From the NCBI GenBank assembly GCA_942491145.1, contig CALOBC010000035.1:434001-498000 (forward strand): a stretch of DNA of 64,000 nt, read 5' to 3'. Shown in pieces: positions 18,117 through 25,815 of this stretch. The notes under the pieces are model-generated. The model was not told the origin of the DNA, searched no databases, and worked only from the letters and a program-made list of their open reading frames with translations. Numbering within the stretch: the first letter of the stretch is position 1; each line of letters opens with the position of its first letter. A program made the translations under genes and the position numbers. This DNA is from CAXQUZ01 sp942491145 (lineage in GTDB: Bacteria; Myxococcota_A; UBA796; UBA2385).

Positions 18117-19220
18117 ATGTCCACCCACCTCACCGATGCCCTCAACCTTGCTCAGATCGAGGTGCTCGGCCGGGATGCGGTGTCGCCGGTCGCCCGCGCT
18201 TACTTTGCGGGCGGGGCCCGGGATCGACGGACGGTCACGGCCAATGTCCAGGCGTTTGCCGACACCTGGCTGCGGCCGCGGGTGCTGCGGGGTGTGGGCA
18301 CCCGCGACCTGTCCACCCATGTGCTCGGCACTCCCATCGCGCTGCCGGTGTTGGCGGCCCCGACGGCCTTTCAGCGGCTGGCCCACCCCGATGGAGAAGC
18401 GGCCACCGCGCGGGCGACCCGTGCCGAGAACACCGTGATGACCGTCTCGACACTGGCCACCACATCGGTCGAGGCGGTGTGTGCGGCGGGGGGACCGGTG
18501 TGGTTTCAGCTCTATGTCTACCGTGACCGGGCCATCACGCGAGAGCTGGTGCTGCGGGCCCGGGATGCGGGGTGCACGGCGCTGGTGGTGACGGTGGATG
18601 CCCCGGTGCTGGGGTGCCGGGAGGATGATGTGGTGCACCGGTTCGGCTTGCCGGAGGGACTGCGGGTCGAGAACGTCGTTGCTCACGGCCACAGCGCCCT
18701 GCCCGCCGAGGCCCAGGGAAGCGGACTGGCGGCGTATGTCTACCGGCTGCTGGACCCGAGCCTGACCTGGGACGACATCGCCTGGCTGCGGGAGATCAGT
18801 GGGTTGCCGGTGGTCGTGAAGGGAGTGCTGCGGGGGGATGACGCGGTGTGTGCTGTCGACGCTGGCGCGGCGGCGGTGGTGGTCTCCAACCATGGGGGGC
18901 GGCAGCTCGACTCGGCGGTGCCCAGCCTGTGGGCGCTGCCCGAGGTGGTGGACGCGGTGGCTGGCCGGGCCGAGGTGTACGTGGACGGGGGCATTCGCCG
19001 GGGTGGGGACGTGCTCAAGGCCCTGGCGCTGGGGGCCCGGGCGGTGTGGATCGGCCGGCCGGTGGTGTGGGGGCTGGCGGCCGGTGGTGAAGCGGGCGTG
19101 CGGCGGGTCTTCTCGCTGCTCCGGGGTGAGCTCGACGAAGCGATGGCCTTGTGTGGCTGTCGGTCCGTGGCCGAGGTGTCCCCGGACCTGATCTCCCGCC
19201 AGTCGTTCCGCAGTCGTTGA
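18117..19220 (+). CDS. FMN-dependent alpha-hydroxy acid oxidase
   Basis: A 367-residue TIM-barrel flavoprotein of the lactate/glycolate oxidase family that converts 2-hydroxy acids to 2-oxo acids. It has YFAGGARDRRTV near residue 28, PTAFQRLAHPDGE, the FMN strand TVSTLATTS, VVVKGVLRGDDA with the FMN lysine, the active-site block SNHGGRQLD with catalytic His around residue 260, and VYVDGGIRRGGDVLKALALGA for the phosphate site. The family is complete and of normal length. The next genes are an Mpo1-like protein and a Rieske oxygenase on the other strand, so a role in 2-hydroxy fatty or sterol acid metabolism is possible, but only by context. Confidence 0.93.
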   Translation: MSTHLTDALNLAQIEVLGRDAVSPVARAYFAGGARDRRTVTANVQAFADTWLRPRVLRGVGTRDLSTHVLGTPIALPVLAAPTAFQRLAHPDGEAATARATRAENTVMTVSTLATTSVEAVCAAGGPVWFQLYVYRDRAITRELVLRARDAGCTALVVTVDAPVLGCREDDVVHRFGLPEGLRVENVVAHGHSALPAEAQGSGLAAYVYRLLDPSLTWDDIAWLREISGLPVVVKGVLRGDDAVCAVDAGAAAVVVSNHGGRQLDSAVPSLWALPEVVDAVAGRAEVYVDGGIRRGGDVLKALALGARAVWIGRPVVWGLAAGGEAGVRRVFSLLRGELDEAMALCGCRSVAEVSPDLISRQSFRSR

Positions 19221-19231
19221 GAATGCTCAAC
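19216..19231. terminator. small stem-loop at convergent gene ends
   Basis: GTTGAG (19216-19221) and CTCAAC (19226-19231) form a six-base stem with an AATG loop, overlapping the stop of the oxidase gene and followed by the AT-rich AATATAGTG. The opposing gene ends ten bases later. It is a candidate shared terminator. Confidence 0.4.
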
Positions 19232-19241
19232 AATATAGTGT

Positions 19242-20198
19242 TCAGGATGCTTTCTTGGCCCGCAGCCGGGTGCCGCCGCCGTGCCCCATGTAGTCGAGGG
19301 CGGGTTGGCCTTGCTGGAGCGCGCGCCGGGCTTCGTTGACGCCGGGGCGCACATCTCGGGCGAGGCCGATGGCCCAGAGCATCCGCAACAGCGCGATGGG
19401 CATCAGTCGCTGGGCGGCGAGAAATTCGGCGAATGCGCCAAAGACAAGCTGTCGACCCAAGCGGCTGTACCGGGCGAGCAGGGACAGGTGTGCGCTGCTC
19501 TCGCCGGCGAGCCAGCGGTCCAGGGGCACCCACGCGTCGGTGCCGCTCACCCGGGGCGGCACGTCGGGCTCTCGGACGTGGGATGCCGCAATCAGGAAGG
19601 ACAAGCCCGCGGCCCACAGCCAGGGGTTGAACAGCAAGGGCGAGGGGCTGAGGATGGTGCGCTGGGCGGCGTCGAGCTCAAAGGTCAGCCCGTGGATGGT
19701 GTTGCCGGCGGCCCACAGCCCGGCCACGGCGAGCAACAAGGTCACGCCCCAGACGACCGACCGCACCCGTGCGGCGAGCGCCGTGTACCAGACCGCGAGA
19801 AGGACCGCGAACACGGCGGAGAGGTTGAAGACGAAGGGGTCCGGACCGTGGGCGACGGCGTGGGGGGCCCCGAACGAGATGCCGGCGAGGCCCACAAAGA
19901 CCGCAAGGTTGACCAGCGGGAACAGCACAAAGTGGCTCACCCGCGCGATGACGGACCGGTGGAAGACCTCGTAGAGGTAGGTCTGGTAGTCGAGGTCGAA
20001 CGGGGTGAGCGGGGCGAAAGGCACCACGAAGAACACACTGACGGCCCGGCTGAGCCAGGTCTCTTCCTCACGGGACGGTGCGAGCAGGCTGGGGAGGCGG
20101 CGCAGCCAGTGGCGGTGGTCGGGTGCGAGGGGTCGGTAGACCTCGGCGTCCATGCCGGTGTGGGGCTGCAGCTCTGGGGTGGCGCGGTGGGTGGACAT
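19242..20198 (-). CDS. Mpo1/DUF962-like membrane protein
   Basis: A 318-residue membrane protein from the ATG at 20198 (CTGGAGG upstream). After about 60 cytosolic residues it has YEVFHRSVIARVSHFVLFP, which reproduces the H-x8-H-x4-P spacing of Mpo1/DUF962 proteins. Several membrane helices follow, then a segment WAAGLSFLIAASHVREPDVP that fits the second conserved block (W...GH..E..P). Yeast Mpo1 is an iron-dependent dioxygenase that shortens 2-hydroxy fatty acids by one carbon. The C-terminal 90 residues are basic and unlike the family core. The assignment rests on spacing of a few residues, so it is tentative; otherwise it is an unknown multispanning protein. Confidence 0.6.
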   Translation of the reverse strand: MSTHRATPELQPHTGMDAEVYRPLAPDHRHWLRRLPSLLAPSREEETWLSRAVSVFFVVPFAPLTPFDLDYQTYLYEVFHRSVIARVSHFVLFPLVNLAVFVGLAGISFGAPHAVAHGPDPFVFNLSAVFAVLLAVWYTALAARVRSVVWGVTLLLAVAGLWAAGNTIHGLTFELDAAQRTILSPSPLLFNPWLWAAGLSFLIAASHVREPDVPPRVSGTDAWVPLDRWLAGESSAHLSLLARYSRLGRQLVFGAFAEFLAAQRLMPIALLRMLWAIGLARDVRPGVNEARRALQQGQPALDYMGHGGGTRLRAKKAS

Positions 20199-20361
20199 CG
20201 GGGCCTCCAGCGGGTTCTTGGTGTCTGCGGTGTCTTTGTGAATGCTGATGAATGAGATGCTTTCGTGTTTTTTCGGTGGGGCTTGGGCCATGCGCAGCAA
20301 GCCCATCCGGCGGGCTTGGGGCCAGCCGCGGGGGGGGGGCAGTGGGTGGGTCAACCGGGGC

Positions 20362-21381
20362 TCAGCTCGCGGCGGCTCTCCGGTCTTCGTTGCTTGCGTT
20401 GTCGTAGAACTGGCGGCAATACACGCGGTAGCGACCGATGGGCCCGTCGCCTCGGGCGAGAGAGGGGGGCGCGACATAGATCTTGTGGTTCCAGACGTCG
20501 AAGTCGTCGGCCACATCGCTGGCGGCTTCGAGGCCGGCCTGGCGGTTGATGAGCGCGGTGATCAGCCCCGCAGGCACTGCCTGGGTCCACGCCCCGTGGG
20601 TGGACCTGAGGTTGCGGGTCGACATGCCGACGCGCAACACAATGTGTTCGCCATCGGTGGGCTGGGGCATCACAAACATCCGCATCTGGAGCCCGTAGTT
20701 CTCCACGCTGATGTCGACTTGGGAGTAGCCGAGGCCCCAGACGGTCACCTTGAACCGGTTGCGGATCGGGGCGAGCCAGCGCAAGAAGGGGTTGGGCCGC
20801 ACCATCTGGTAGGTCGCGGTGAGGTGGGCCCCGTCGGCGGTCATCTCGGAGACTGTCGAGACGGACGTGTAGCCATGCACTTCGGTGAAGTGGCCGGTGT
20901 CGACGCTGTTCTCGGTGGTCTCTTGAGGATGGGAGCGCAGCCGCCACTCGTGCACGGTCAGGGCGCTCCAGTCGGAGGTGTCGACCTCCGGCGGCTCAAA
21001 CCAGGGCGTCCGCCGGTCGGTGTCGCCCCACACCAGGATCCAGCCATTGCGGTTGAGCACGGGCAGGGTCTCCAAGCGGGACTTGATGGTGCCCTTCTGG
21101 CCTTCGTAGGCCTGGGCGCAGCGTCCAGTGCCGTCGAACTCGAAGCCATGGAAGGGGCAGCGGAGGTGCTCGCCCCGCACAGTGCCACCTTTGCCGAGGT
21201 GGGCGCCCAGGTGGGGACAGTGGGCGTCGACCACCCGCACGTCGCCGCCCATGGTCCGGTACAGGACCACCTCGCGGCCGAAGAAGGTGCGCGTGAGCAC
21301 GGTGCCGGGGGGCACGTCGTCGGTGGCGGCGAGGGCGTACCAGCCTGCAGGGAACGGAGAGAGGTCGGGAGACTGGGTCAT
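20362..21381 (-). CDS. Rieske [2Fe-2S] oxygenase (KshA / DAF-36-like)
   Basis: A 339-residue Rieske-type oxygenase from the ATG at 21381 (AAGGAAG upstream). The Rieske cluster ligands are Cys55, His57, Cys75 and His78 in CPHLGAHLG and CPFHGFEF. The catalytic domain has the mononuclear-iron motif ENSVDTGHFTEVHGY. This D-x2-H-x4-H pattern and the compact C-terminal domain resemble the sterol/steroid group (ketosteroid 9-hydroxylase, cholesterol 7-desaturase) more than ring-hydroxylating dioxygenases. Substrate unproven. Three palindromic operator copies lie 84-142 bases before the start. Confidence 0.87.
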   Translation of the reverse strand: MTQSPDLSPFPAGWYALAATDDVPPGTVLTRTFFGREVVLYRTMGGDVRVVDAHCPHLGAHLGKGGTVRGEHLRCPFHGFEFDGTGRCAQAYEGQKGTIKSRLETLPVLNRNGWILVWGDTDRRTPWFEPPEVDTSDWSALTVHEWRLRSHPQETTENSVDTGHFTEVHGYTSVSTVSEMTADGAHLTATYQMVRPNPFLRWLAPIRNRFKVTVWGLGYSQVDISVENYGLQMRMFVMPQPTDGEHIVLRVGMSTRNLRSTHGAWTQAVPAGLITALINRQAGLEAASDVADDFDVWNHKIYVAPPSLARGDGPIGRYRVYCRQFYDNASNEDRRAAAS

Positions 21382-21464
21382 GGGACGCTTCCTTGGGTCG
21401 CCGGCAGGGGACCAGGTGCGCTGATGGGGCTGTGCGGTGTGGAGGGCTGAGACCGCAGCGCAAT

Positions 21465-21476
21465 AGAACACGTTCT
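21465..21476. promoter_or_regulatory. palindromic operator copy 1 (AGAACACGTTCT)
   Basis: Inverted repeat AGAAC-AC-GTTCT, flanked by T and A as TAGAAC/GTTCTA. It is one of three sites upstream of the Rieske oxygenase gene, with centres 23 and 24 bases apart. Confidence 0.65.
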
Positions 21477-21487
21477 ACATGCATACA

Positions 21488-21499
21488 AGAACATGTTCT
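21488..21499. promoter_or_regulatory. palindromic operator copy 2 (AGAACATGTTCT)
   Basis: Perfect 12-base palindrome, the middle of the three sites. The spacing of about two helical turns would place bound dimers on nearly the same face of the DNA. Confidence 0.68.
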
Positions 21500-21511
21500 C
21501 GCGCTTCAGCA

Positions 21512-21523
21512 AGAACATGTTCT
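21512..21523. promoter_or_regulatory. palindromic operator copy 3 (AGAACATGTTCT)
   Basis: Perfect 12-base palindrome followed by AC and a run of eight T. The same 14-base string, AGAACATGTTCTAC, recurs 16 kb away before the acyltransferase gene. Confidence 0.68.
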
Positions 21524-21649
21524 ACTTTTTTTTCGTGGCCTCGAGCTCACCATGGGCACGGTGGTCCGATGGCGCTGTGGTGGCCAAGACAGGCCGCGAC
21601 GGCCGCTGTGCAGCGGGCCGATCGGGGAGGCAGGGGGGAGGCCGAGCGC

Positions 21650-23239
21650 TCAGCGTCCGGCGTCTTCGTCCTGGCCAATGCGGGTGGCCACCCAGTCAAA
21701 CTGGCCCTGGCTCACCTTGCTCTCGCAGTATCCACAGATGCCGGTTTCCCCCATGCGGTCCAGGGGCGCCGCACAGCTGGGACAGTGCAGGGGGTTGCTG
21801 TCTTTTCGCCGCGCGCCGATGGTGCGCATGAAGGTCCAGTACTCCGAGAAGACCCGCCGCTCGGACTTGCTGCCGCCCACCACGTGCTGGTCGCGCCGCC
21901 GCTCGGTCCAGTCCAGGCAGCTCGCGAAGATCCGCACAGTGAGGGTTTCTACCCATGCGTCCGTCTCGACATCACACAGCACCAGCTGGCGGACTTGCAC
22001 GTCTTCAGTGCGGTTCTGGAGGCCCTGGGCGGCGAGCTGGTCCAGCCATGCTTGGTTCGCGGTGAACAGGGCGTCGGAGAGGTAGGGGCGGGCTTCGGGC
22101 CACTTGCCCTTGGACCACGCTTGCTGGAGCTGGACGAAGATCTGGGCGAGGCGCTGTTGTTCGACGTCGAGGTCCAGGCCGGGGTTGCGGCCGAGGAAGG
22201 CGTCCCGCCGCCGCCGGAGCATGGGGTGCATCACCGTGGCGGCGTGGAGGCCCGCTTCTTCCCCGCCGCCCAGCGACAGCTCGGGATCGGGCACCGGACC
22301 GACGCTCACCACCCGCACCGACGCCACCCGCCACTGGGGCGCGCCGTCGGTGCGGGCAGCACCACAGGCTGGGCACGTGCCGGTGGGGCCGGGGTCCAAG
22401 GGGCTGCCGCAGGCGAGGCAGGCCAGTGCCCGCAGCCGCTCGGGCGGGGGGCTCTGGGCGTCGGCCGGGCGCAGGAAGGTCCAGCGCTCTTCGCGGTCGA
22501 GGACTTGCCCACCGGCGGTGGTGACATTGGCGAAGAACGTGACGTGGAGGATGTTTCGGTCGGCGGCGAGGCCAACTTCGACGGCCGTGTGGCCGACGGT
22601 GACGAGCCCGACCGCCTGGCCGCCGGGCACGGACGCCCGGAGCGTGCGGGCGGCGTCGTCCCCAATGAGGGTGGCCAGCATCGACGCGCGGTGGGGATCG
22701 GCCAGCATGGCCCAGATGCGGGTGTAGGCGAGCTGGGCGGCTTCGATGAACAGCGCACCGCTGAACAGGGGGTCGACCTCTTGCACCGCGTCGGGGAACC
22801 GCAAGGCGGGCGGGCCGATGGTTGGCTCGTGGTCGGGGTCGTTCAGCACCCGCTTCAGCCGCCTGAGCTTTTGGGTGTCCGCGATGCGGATGAAGGCGAA
22901 GAAGGCAAAGAAGATTGGCAGGGCCAGACAGAAGAAGCCCCCGCCGCCACCGGAGGACGTGCCGCCGGACGACCGGGAGGAGGAAGAGCTGCGCGCGGGG
23001 GAGCTGGAGGACGAGCTTCGGGAAGGCGAGCTTCGGGAAGACGAGCTTCGGGAAGACGAGCTTCGGGAAGACGAGCTTCGGGAAGACGAGCTTCGGGAAG
23101 ACGAGCTTCGGGAGGACGAGGAGCTGCGGCGCTGTCCACCGCCCACCCGGCCCTGGGCCACGGCGGGCACACCGACCAATGCACAGGCCACGAGGGCGTG
23201 GATCACGGCGCGACGGGTGGTGGGTTGGGGCTCGCTCAT
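21650..23239 (-). CDS. Tim44-like domain protein with Ser/Arg repeat and zinc ribbons
   Basis: A 529-residue protein. A signal-like N-terminus (residues 10-30) is followed by a low-complexity SSSRS repeat (about 39-98), then a membrane helix (FFCLALPIFFAFFAFI). A Tim44-like alpha/beta domain appears twice, once before and once after a zinc ribbon (CLACGSPLDPGPTGTCPACG). A second ribbon, CPSCAAPLDRMGETGICGYC, lies near the C-terminus. Tim44-like bacterial proteins are envelope proteins of unclear role, often beside TPM-domain genes as here. Its ATG overlaps the upstream TPM gene stop (ATGA). The Ser/Arg stretch is encoded by a 15-base tandem repeat. Confidence 0.8.
   Translation of the reverse strand: MSEPQPTTRRAVIHALVACALVGVPAVAQGRVGGGQRRSSSSSRSSSSRSSSSRSSSSRSSSSRSSSSRSSPSRSSSSSSPARSSSSSRSSGGTSSGGGGGFFCLALPIFFAFFAFIRIADTQKLRRLKRVLNDPDHEPTIGPPALRFPDAVQEVDPLFSGALFIEAAQLAYTRIWAMLADPHRASMLATLIGDDAARTLRASVPGGQAVGLVTVGHTAVEVGLAADRNILHVTFFANVTTAGGQVLDREERWTFLRPADAQSPPPERLRALACLACGSPLDPGPTGTCPACGAARTDGAPQWRVASVRVVSVGPVPDPELSLGGGEEAGLHAATVMHPMLRRRRDAFLGRNPGLDLDVEQQRLAQIFVQLQQAWSKGKWPEARPYLSDALFTANQAWLDQLAAQGLQNRTEDVQVRQLVLCDVETDAWVETLTVRIFASCLDWTERRRDQHVVGGSKSERRVFSEYWTFMRTIGARRKDSNPLHCPSCAAPLDRMGETGICGYCESKVSQGQFDWVATRIGQDEDAGR
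23011..23115. repeat. 15-base tandem repeat, seven units
   Basis: Seven head-to-tail copies of ACGAGCTTCGGGAAG, with single substitutions in the second (G first) and last (G for A) units. It is an in-frame minisatellite coding for SSSRS units on the minus strand, so copy-number change would lengthen or shorten the protein in five-residue steps. Confidence 0.92.
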
Positions 23240-23868
23240 GTCAGGAACCTCGGCCCGTCGGCCAGCTCTTGGGGGTTGTCGTCGGGGTCGGCCGGGAGCG
23301 CTTTGGCCAGCAGGTGGCCGAGCATGCGCAGGCCCCGCAGGAACGCGGGAAGGTCCAGCAGGTCGTCGCCTTCGGGCCCTCCACCAAGGGGCAGCTCGGA
23401 CAAGCGGCCCGTGCCCAGCGCCCCTTCGACCCCGGCGTCAATGGCCAGGGAGACCCGGCCTTCTTGTTCGTCCACCAGCACCAGCACACCGGTCCGGGCG
23501 CGTGTGCGGTGCACCCCGAGCTCCATCAGCGCCGCGCGGGCGTGGCGGGCCGACTGGCGGCGCGCGACATCCACCGGCAGCAAGCCCCGGTCCAGCAGCT
23601 CGCCCGCGATGGCGCCCAGCGCGCCGAACACGGGAACGACCACGGCCACGATGCCTTCGGCCAGTTCCAGCTGGGACCAGAGGCAGAATGCCAGCGTGCA
23701 CCACGCGGTGGCCGCACCACACAGCAGCGCGCCCCAGCCGGGCTTCAGGGATGCTGGGCGCACCGCAACAACAAGCTCGGCACGGGTGTGTTGTTCCACT
23801 TCGGCGACCACGCCGGCGACCGCTTGCGAGAAGCCTGGCGCTGAGGAGATGCTGGGGCGACGCACCAT
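23236..23868 (-). CDS. TPM-domain-like membrane protein
   Basis: A 210-residue protein from the ATG at 23868. It begins with a TPM-like helix (AVAGVVAEVEQHTRAELVVAV), has two or three membrane helices in the middle (WGALLCGAATAWCTLAFCLW, GIVAVVVPVFGALGAIAG), and then the second TPM half with VHRTRARTGVLVLVDEQEGRVSLAIDAGVEGALG. In the family this fold includes a phosphatase-like and a photosystem-repair protein. Here the domain appears split by the membrane insert. It is coupled by ATGA to the downstream Tim44-like gene, a frequent pairing in this bacterial group. Confidence 0.72.
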   Translation of the reverse strand: MVRRPSISSAPGFSQAVAGVVAEVEQHTRAELVVAVRPASLKPGWGALLCGAATAWCTLAFCLWSQLELAEGIVAVVVPVFGALGAIAGELLDRGLLPVDVARRQSARHARAALMELGVHRTRARTGVLVLVDEQEGRVSLAIDAGVEGALGTGRLSELPLGGGPEGDDLLDLPAFLRGLRMLGHLLAKALPADPDDNPQELADGPRFLT

Positions 23869-23896
23869 GGTGGGACTCCGGATGGGGCGGGCTCGC

Positions 23897-24610
23897 TCAG
23901 GTGCGCGAGGGTGGGGGGACGGCCGCTCGCCACAGTGCTGCGGCCACCGCTTCGAGGGCTTCGGGGTCGGCCACCAGCCCCATGTGGGTGGTGTACAGGC
24001 GGTGGTGGTGGGCGTCGGGCACGGCGGGATCGAGGCTGGCGCGCCAAGCGACCACCCGATCGTCTTCCGAGTAAAACACATCGACCGGAACGGAGATGGG
24101 CGCGAAGTTTCGGGCTTCGGCGCGGCGAGCGATGGCGTCGAGATCTGCCCCGGACCGGCGGAGGCGGCTGGCGAACGCGGTGTGCTTGGACCCACCCCAC
24201 AGCGGGGTGCCCAGTGTGATGACCTGGGCGATGCTCTCGGGCGTGCGCCGGGCCAACTCGCGGGCGAAGATGCCGCCCAGGGACCAGCCCACCACCCGGA
24301 CTGGACCGGCGAACGCGGCGAATTCGCGCACCCGGGCCTCGAGCGTCGGCAACAGCGCGCCCACATCGCCGGTGTTGCGGCCCAGCCCCCAGCCGGTCAC
24401 CCGCCAGCCGAGGCGCTCCAGGTGGCGGCGCAGCACGACAGTCCACGCGTCGCTGGTGCCGTAGCCCGGCACCACAAGCACCGGCTCACGGGCTCCGGGG
24501 GCCTCACCCAGCGCTTCCCAGCGCCGAAACAGAGCCGGAATGCGCGCCAGCACCCGCAGCTCACCCATCAGCGGCGGCGGTGGGCCCAGCTTGGGTGGCG
24601 GGGGGCTCAC
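23897..24610 (-). CDS. alpha/beta hydrolase (lipase/esterase type)
   Basis: A 237-residue alpha/beta-hydrolase starting at the GTG at 24610, whose GTGA overlaps the stop of the WYL regulator gene. An ATG at 24568 is the alternative and removes a Pro-rich 14-residue leader. VLVVPGYGTSDAWTV gives the oxyanion region, VVGWSLGGIFAREL the nucleophile elbow (Ser in GWSLG), VDVFYSEDDRVV the acid Asp, and YTTHMGL the catalytic His. It resembles lipase-class esterases that act at membranes. Substrate unknown. Confidence 0.85.
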   Translation of the reverse strand: MSPPPPKLGPPPPLMGELRVLARIPALFRRWEALGEAPGAREPVLVVPGYGTSDAWTVVLRRHLERLGWRVTGWGLGRNTGDVGALLPTLEARVREFAAFAGPVRVVGWSLGGIFARELARRTPESIAQVITLGTPLWGGSKHTAFASRLRRSGADLDAIARRAEARNFAPISVPVDVFYSEDDRVVAWRASLDPAVPDAHHHRLYTTHMGLVADPEALEAVAAALWRAAVPPPSRT

Positions 24611-25638
24611 TCCGGCCGACCGTGGCGGGAGGGGTCGGTCTGGTCGGCGGCTTCGCGGTGCAGCCGCTGGATCTCGTCCCGCAGCGTCGTGGGGGCGACG
24701 ACTTGCACATCCGGGCCGAAGCCGAGCACCCAGCTCTTGAGCTCGTGGCCGATGCTCACGTGCATCTGGAGTTCGACGCCGGCATCGGACAAGGCGCGGA
24801 TCTGTTGGCTGGCGTGCCACTCTCGCTCGACCACGTAGGGGGACGCCCGCCGGTTGAAGTGGAGCACCACGTCCGCCACCGTGCCGCCGATGATGCCGAA
24901 TGCATCGGCATACAGGGCATCCGGGCGGTAGTCGGGGGGGTACTCGAAGTGCTCGCCCCGGCGGCGTTGAATGGAGCGAAACCGGTCCACCGCGTAGGTC
25001 TTGATCTTGTCCTCTTCCCGGTCGCGGGCGAACAAGTAGAGCCCTTGCTTGTAGATGGCGAGGGTGAGCGGTTCGAGGGAGTAGCGGCGGGTGCGGCCGC
25101 CCACCTTGGCGTAGTGGGCCAGGATGGGGTTGTCGTAGACCAGCGCGCTGATGAGCTCGTCGATGTGGTCGGCGTCGCGGGTGTGGTCCTTGCGGTGTTC
25201 CGGCAGGGCGATGAACTTGCGGTCCAGGTTCTTCGCGCCGTCAAAGCCATCGCCGCCGAGGGAGGACAGCACCTCGAGGGCGTCGTCCATGTCTTGGGCA
25301 AAGCCCGTGCCCTCCAGGAAGTGGAAGGCCGCGCGGCCAAAGCGCAGGGAGATCATCTCGAGCAGGCTGACTTGCACCCGCTGGCGGCGGTAGCTGGCGT
25401 CCAACCACAAGCGCCGCTCGTGGCCCCGGCCGTCGGACTGGAGGGGCAAGCCCAGGTCGCGCAGGTCGGACAGGTAGCGGCGCAGCCCGCGGTCATCGAG
25501 GCCGAACCGCTCCATCAAGACCGTGGCGGAGGCGCCGCCCGGTTCTTGGAGGGCTTCGAGGAGGCGCACGAACTTCTGGGATTTGTTCAGTGCGTTGTCC
25601 GGCAGGCCGGGCGAGGGGGGCGCGGAGGGGGCGGGCAC
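24607..25638 (-). CDS. WYL-domain transcriptional regulator
   Basis: A 343-residue regulator from the GTG at 25638 (CGGAG upstream); longer forms add a Pro/Cys-rich tail with no likeness to the family. The N-terminus is a winged HTH (NKSQKFVRLLEALQEPGG, RFGLDDRGLRRYLSDL). The middle and C-terminal parts match the WYL domain: RYSLEPLTLAIYKQGLYLFARDR carries the WYL-like strand, and a WCX-type end follows (ELQMHVSIGHELKSWVLGFG). WYL regulators sense small ligands or nucleic acids. It opens an operon with the hydrolase, TPM and Tim44 genes and may control itself through the inverted repeat in the divergent region. Confidence 0.88.
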   Translation of the reverse strand: MPAPSAPPSPGLPDNALNKSQKFVRLLEALQEPGGASATVLMERFGLDDRGLRRYLSDLRDLGLPLQSDGRGHERRLWLDASYRRQRVQVSLLEMISLRFGRAAFHFLEGTGFAQDMDDALEVLSSLGGDGFDGAKNLDRKFIALPEHRKDHTRDADHIDELISALVYDNPILAHYAKVGGRTRRYSLEPLTLAIYKQGLYLFARDREEDKIKTYAVDRFRSIQRRRGEHFEYPPDYRPDALYADAFGIIGGTVADVVLHFNRRASPYVVEREWHASQQIRALSDAGVELQMHVSIGHELKSWVLGFGPDVQVVAPTTLRDEIQRLHREAADQTDPSRHGRPE

Positions 25639-25742
25639 AGTGGGCTCCGATGGTCGGCAGGGACGGCACGACAGACAGGACGCGGCGGGCTGGTGGGTCC
25701 CCCCGGTGCCGAGCGCCCTTAAACCGGGGACGCCCCAAGTGT

Positions 25743-25759
25743 CGGACGTTTTTTGTCCG
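25743..25759. promoter_or_regulatory. inverted repeat in divergent WYL/sulfatase-like promoter region
   Basis: CGGAC (25743-25747) and GTCCG (25755-25759) flank GTTTTTT in the 177-base gap between the divergent WYL regulator and sulfatase-fold genes. A T-rich spacer in such GC-rich DNA stands out. It is a candidate WYL operator. Confidence 0.45.
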
Positions 25760-25815
25760 GATCGCCGCCTGCCTTGCACCCTCAGTGCTGGGGCGGGTTG
25801 GTTAGCCGGGGCGCC

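Noticed and set aside
21465..21523. LexA (SOS) boxes
   Set aside because: The half-sites are separated by two bases; Gram-positive-type LexA boxes need four, and the myxobacterial LexA box has a different sequence. The linked genes are not repair genes.
23011..23115. CRISPR array
   Set aside because: The units are 15 bases, have no spacers and are in frame within a coding sequence.
21479..24838. A 1119-codon open frame on the plus strand
   Set aside because: It runs antisense to four well-supported genes (Tim44-like, TPM, hydrolase, WYL regulator), has low-complexity composition and no ribosome-binding site. It exists because GC-rich codons rarely give stops in the opposite frame.
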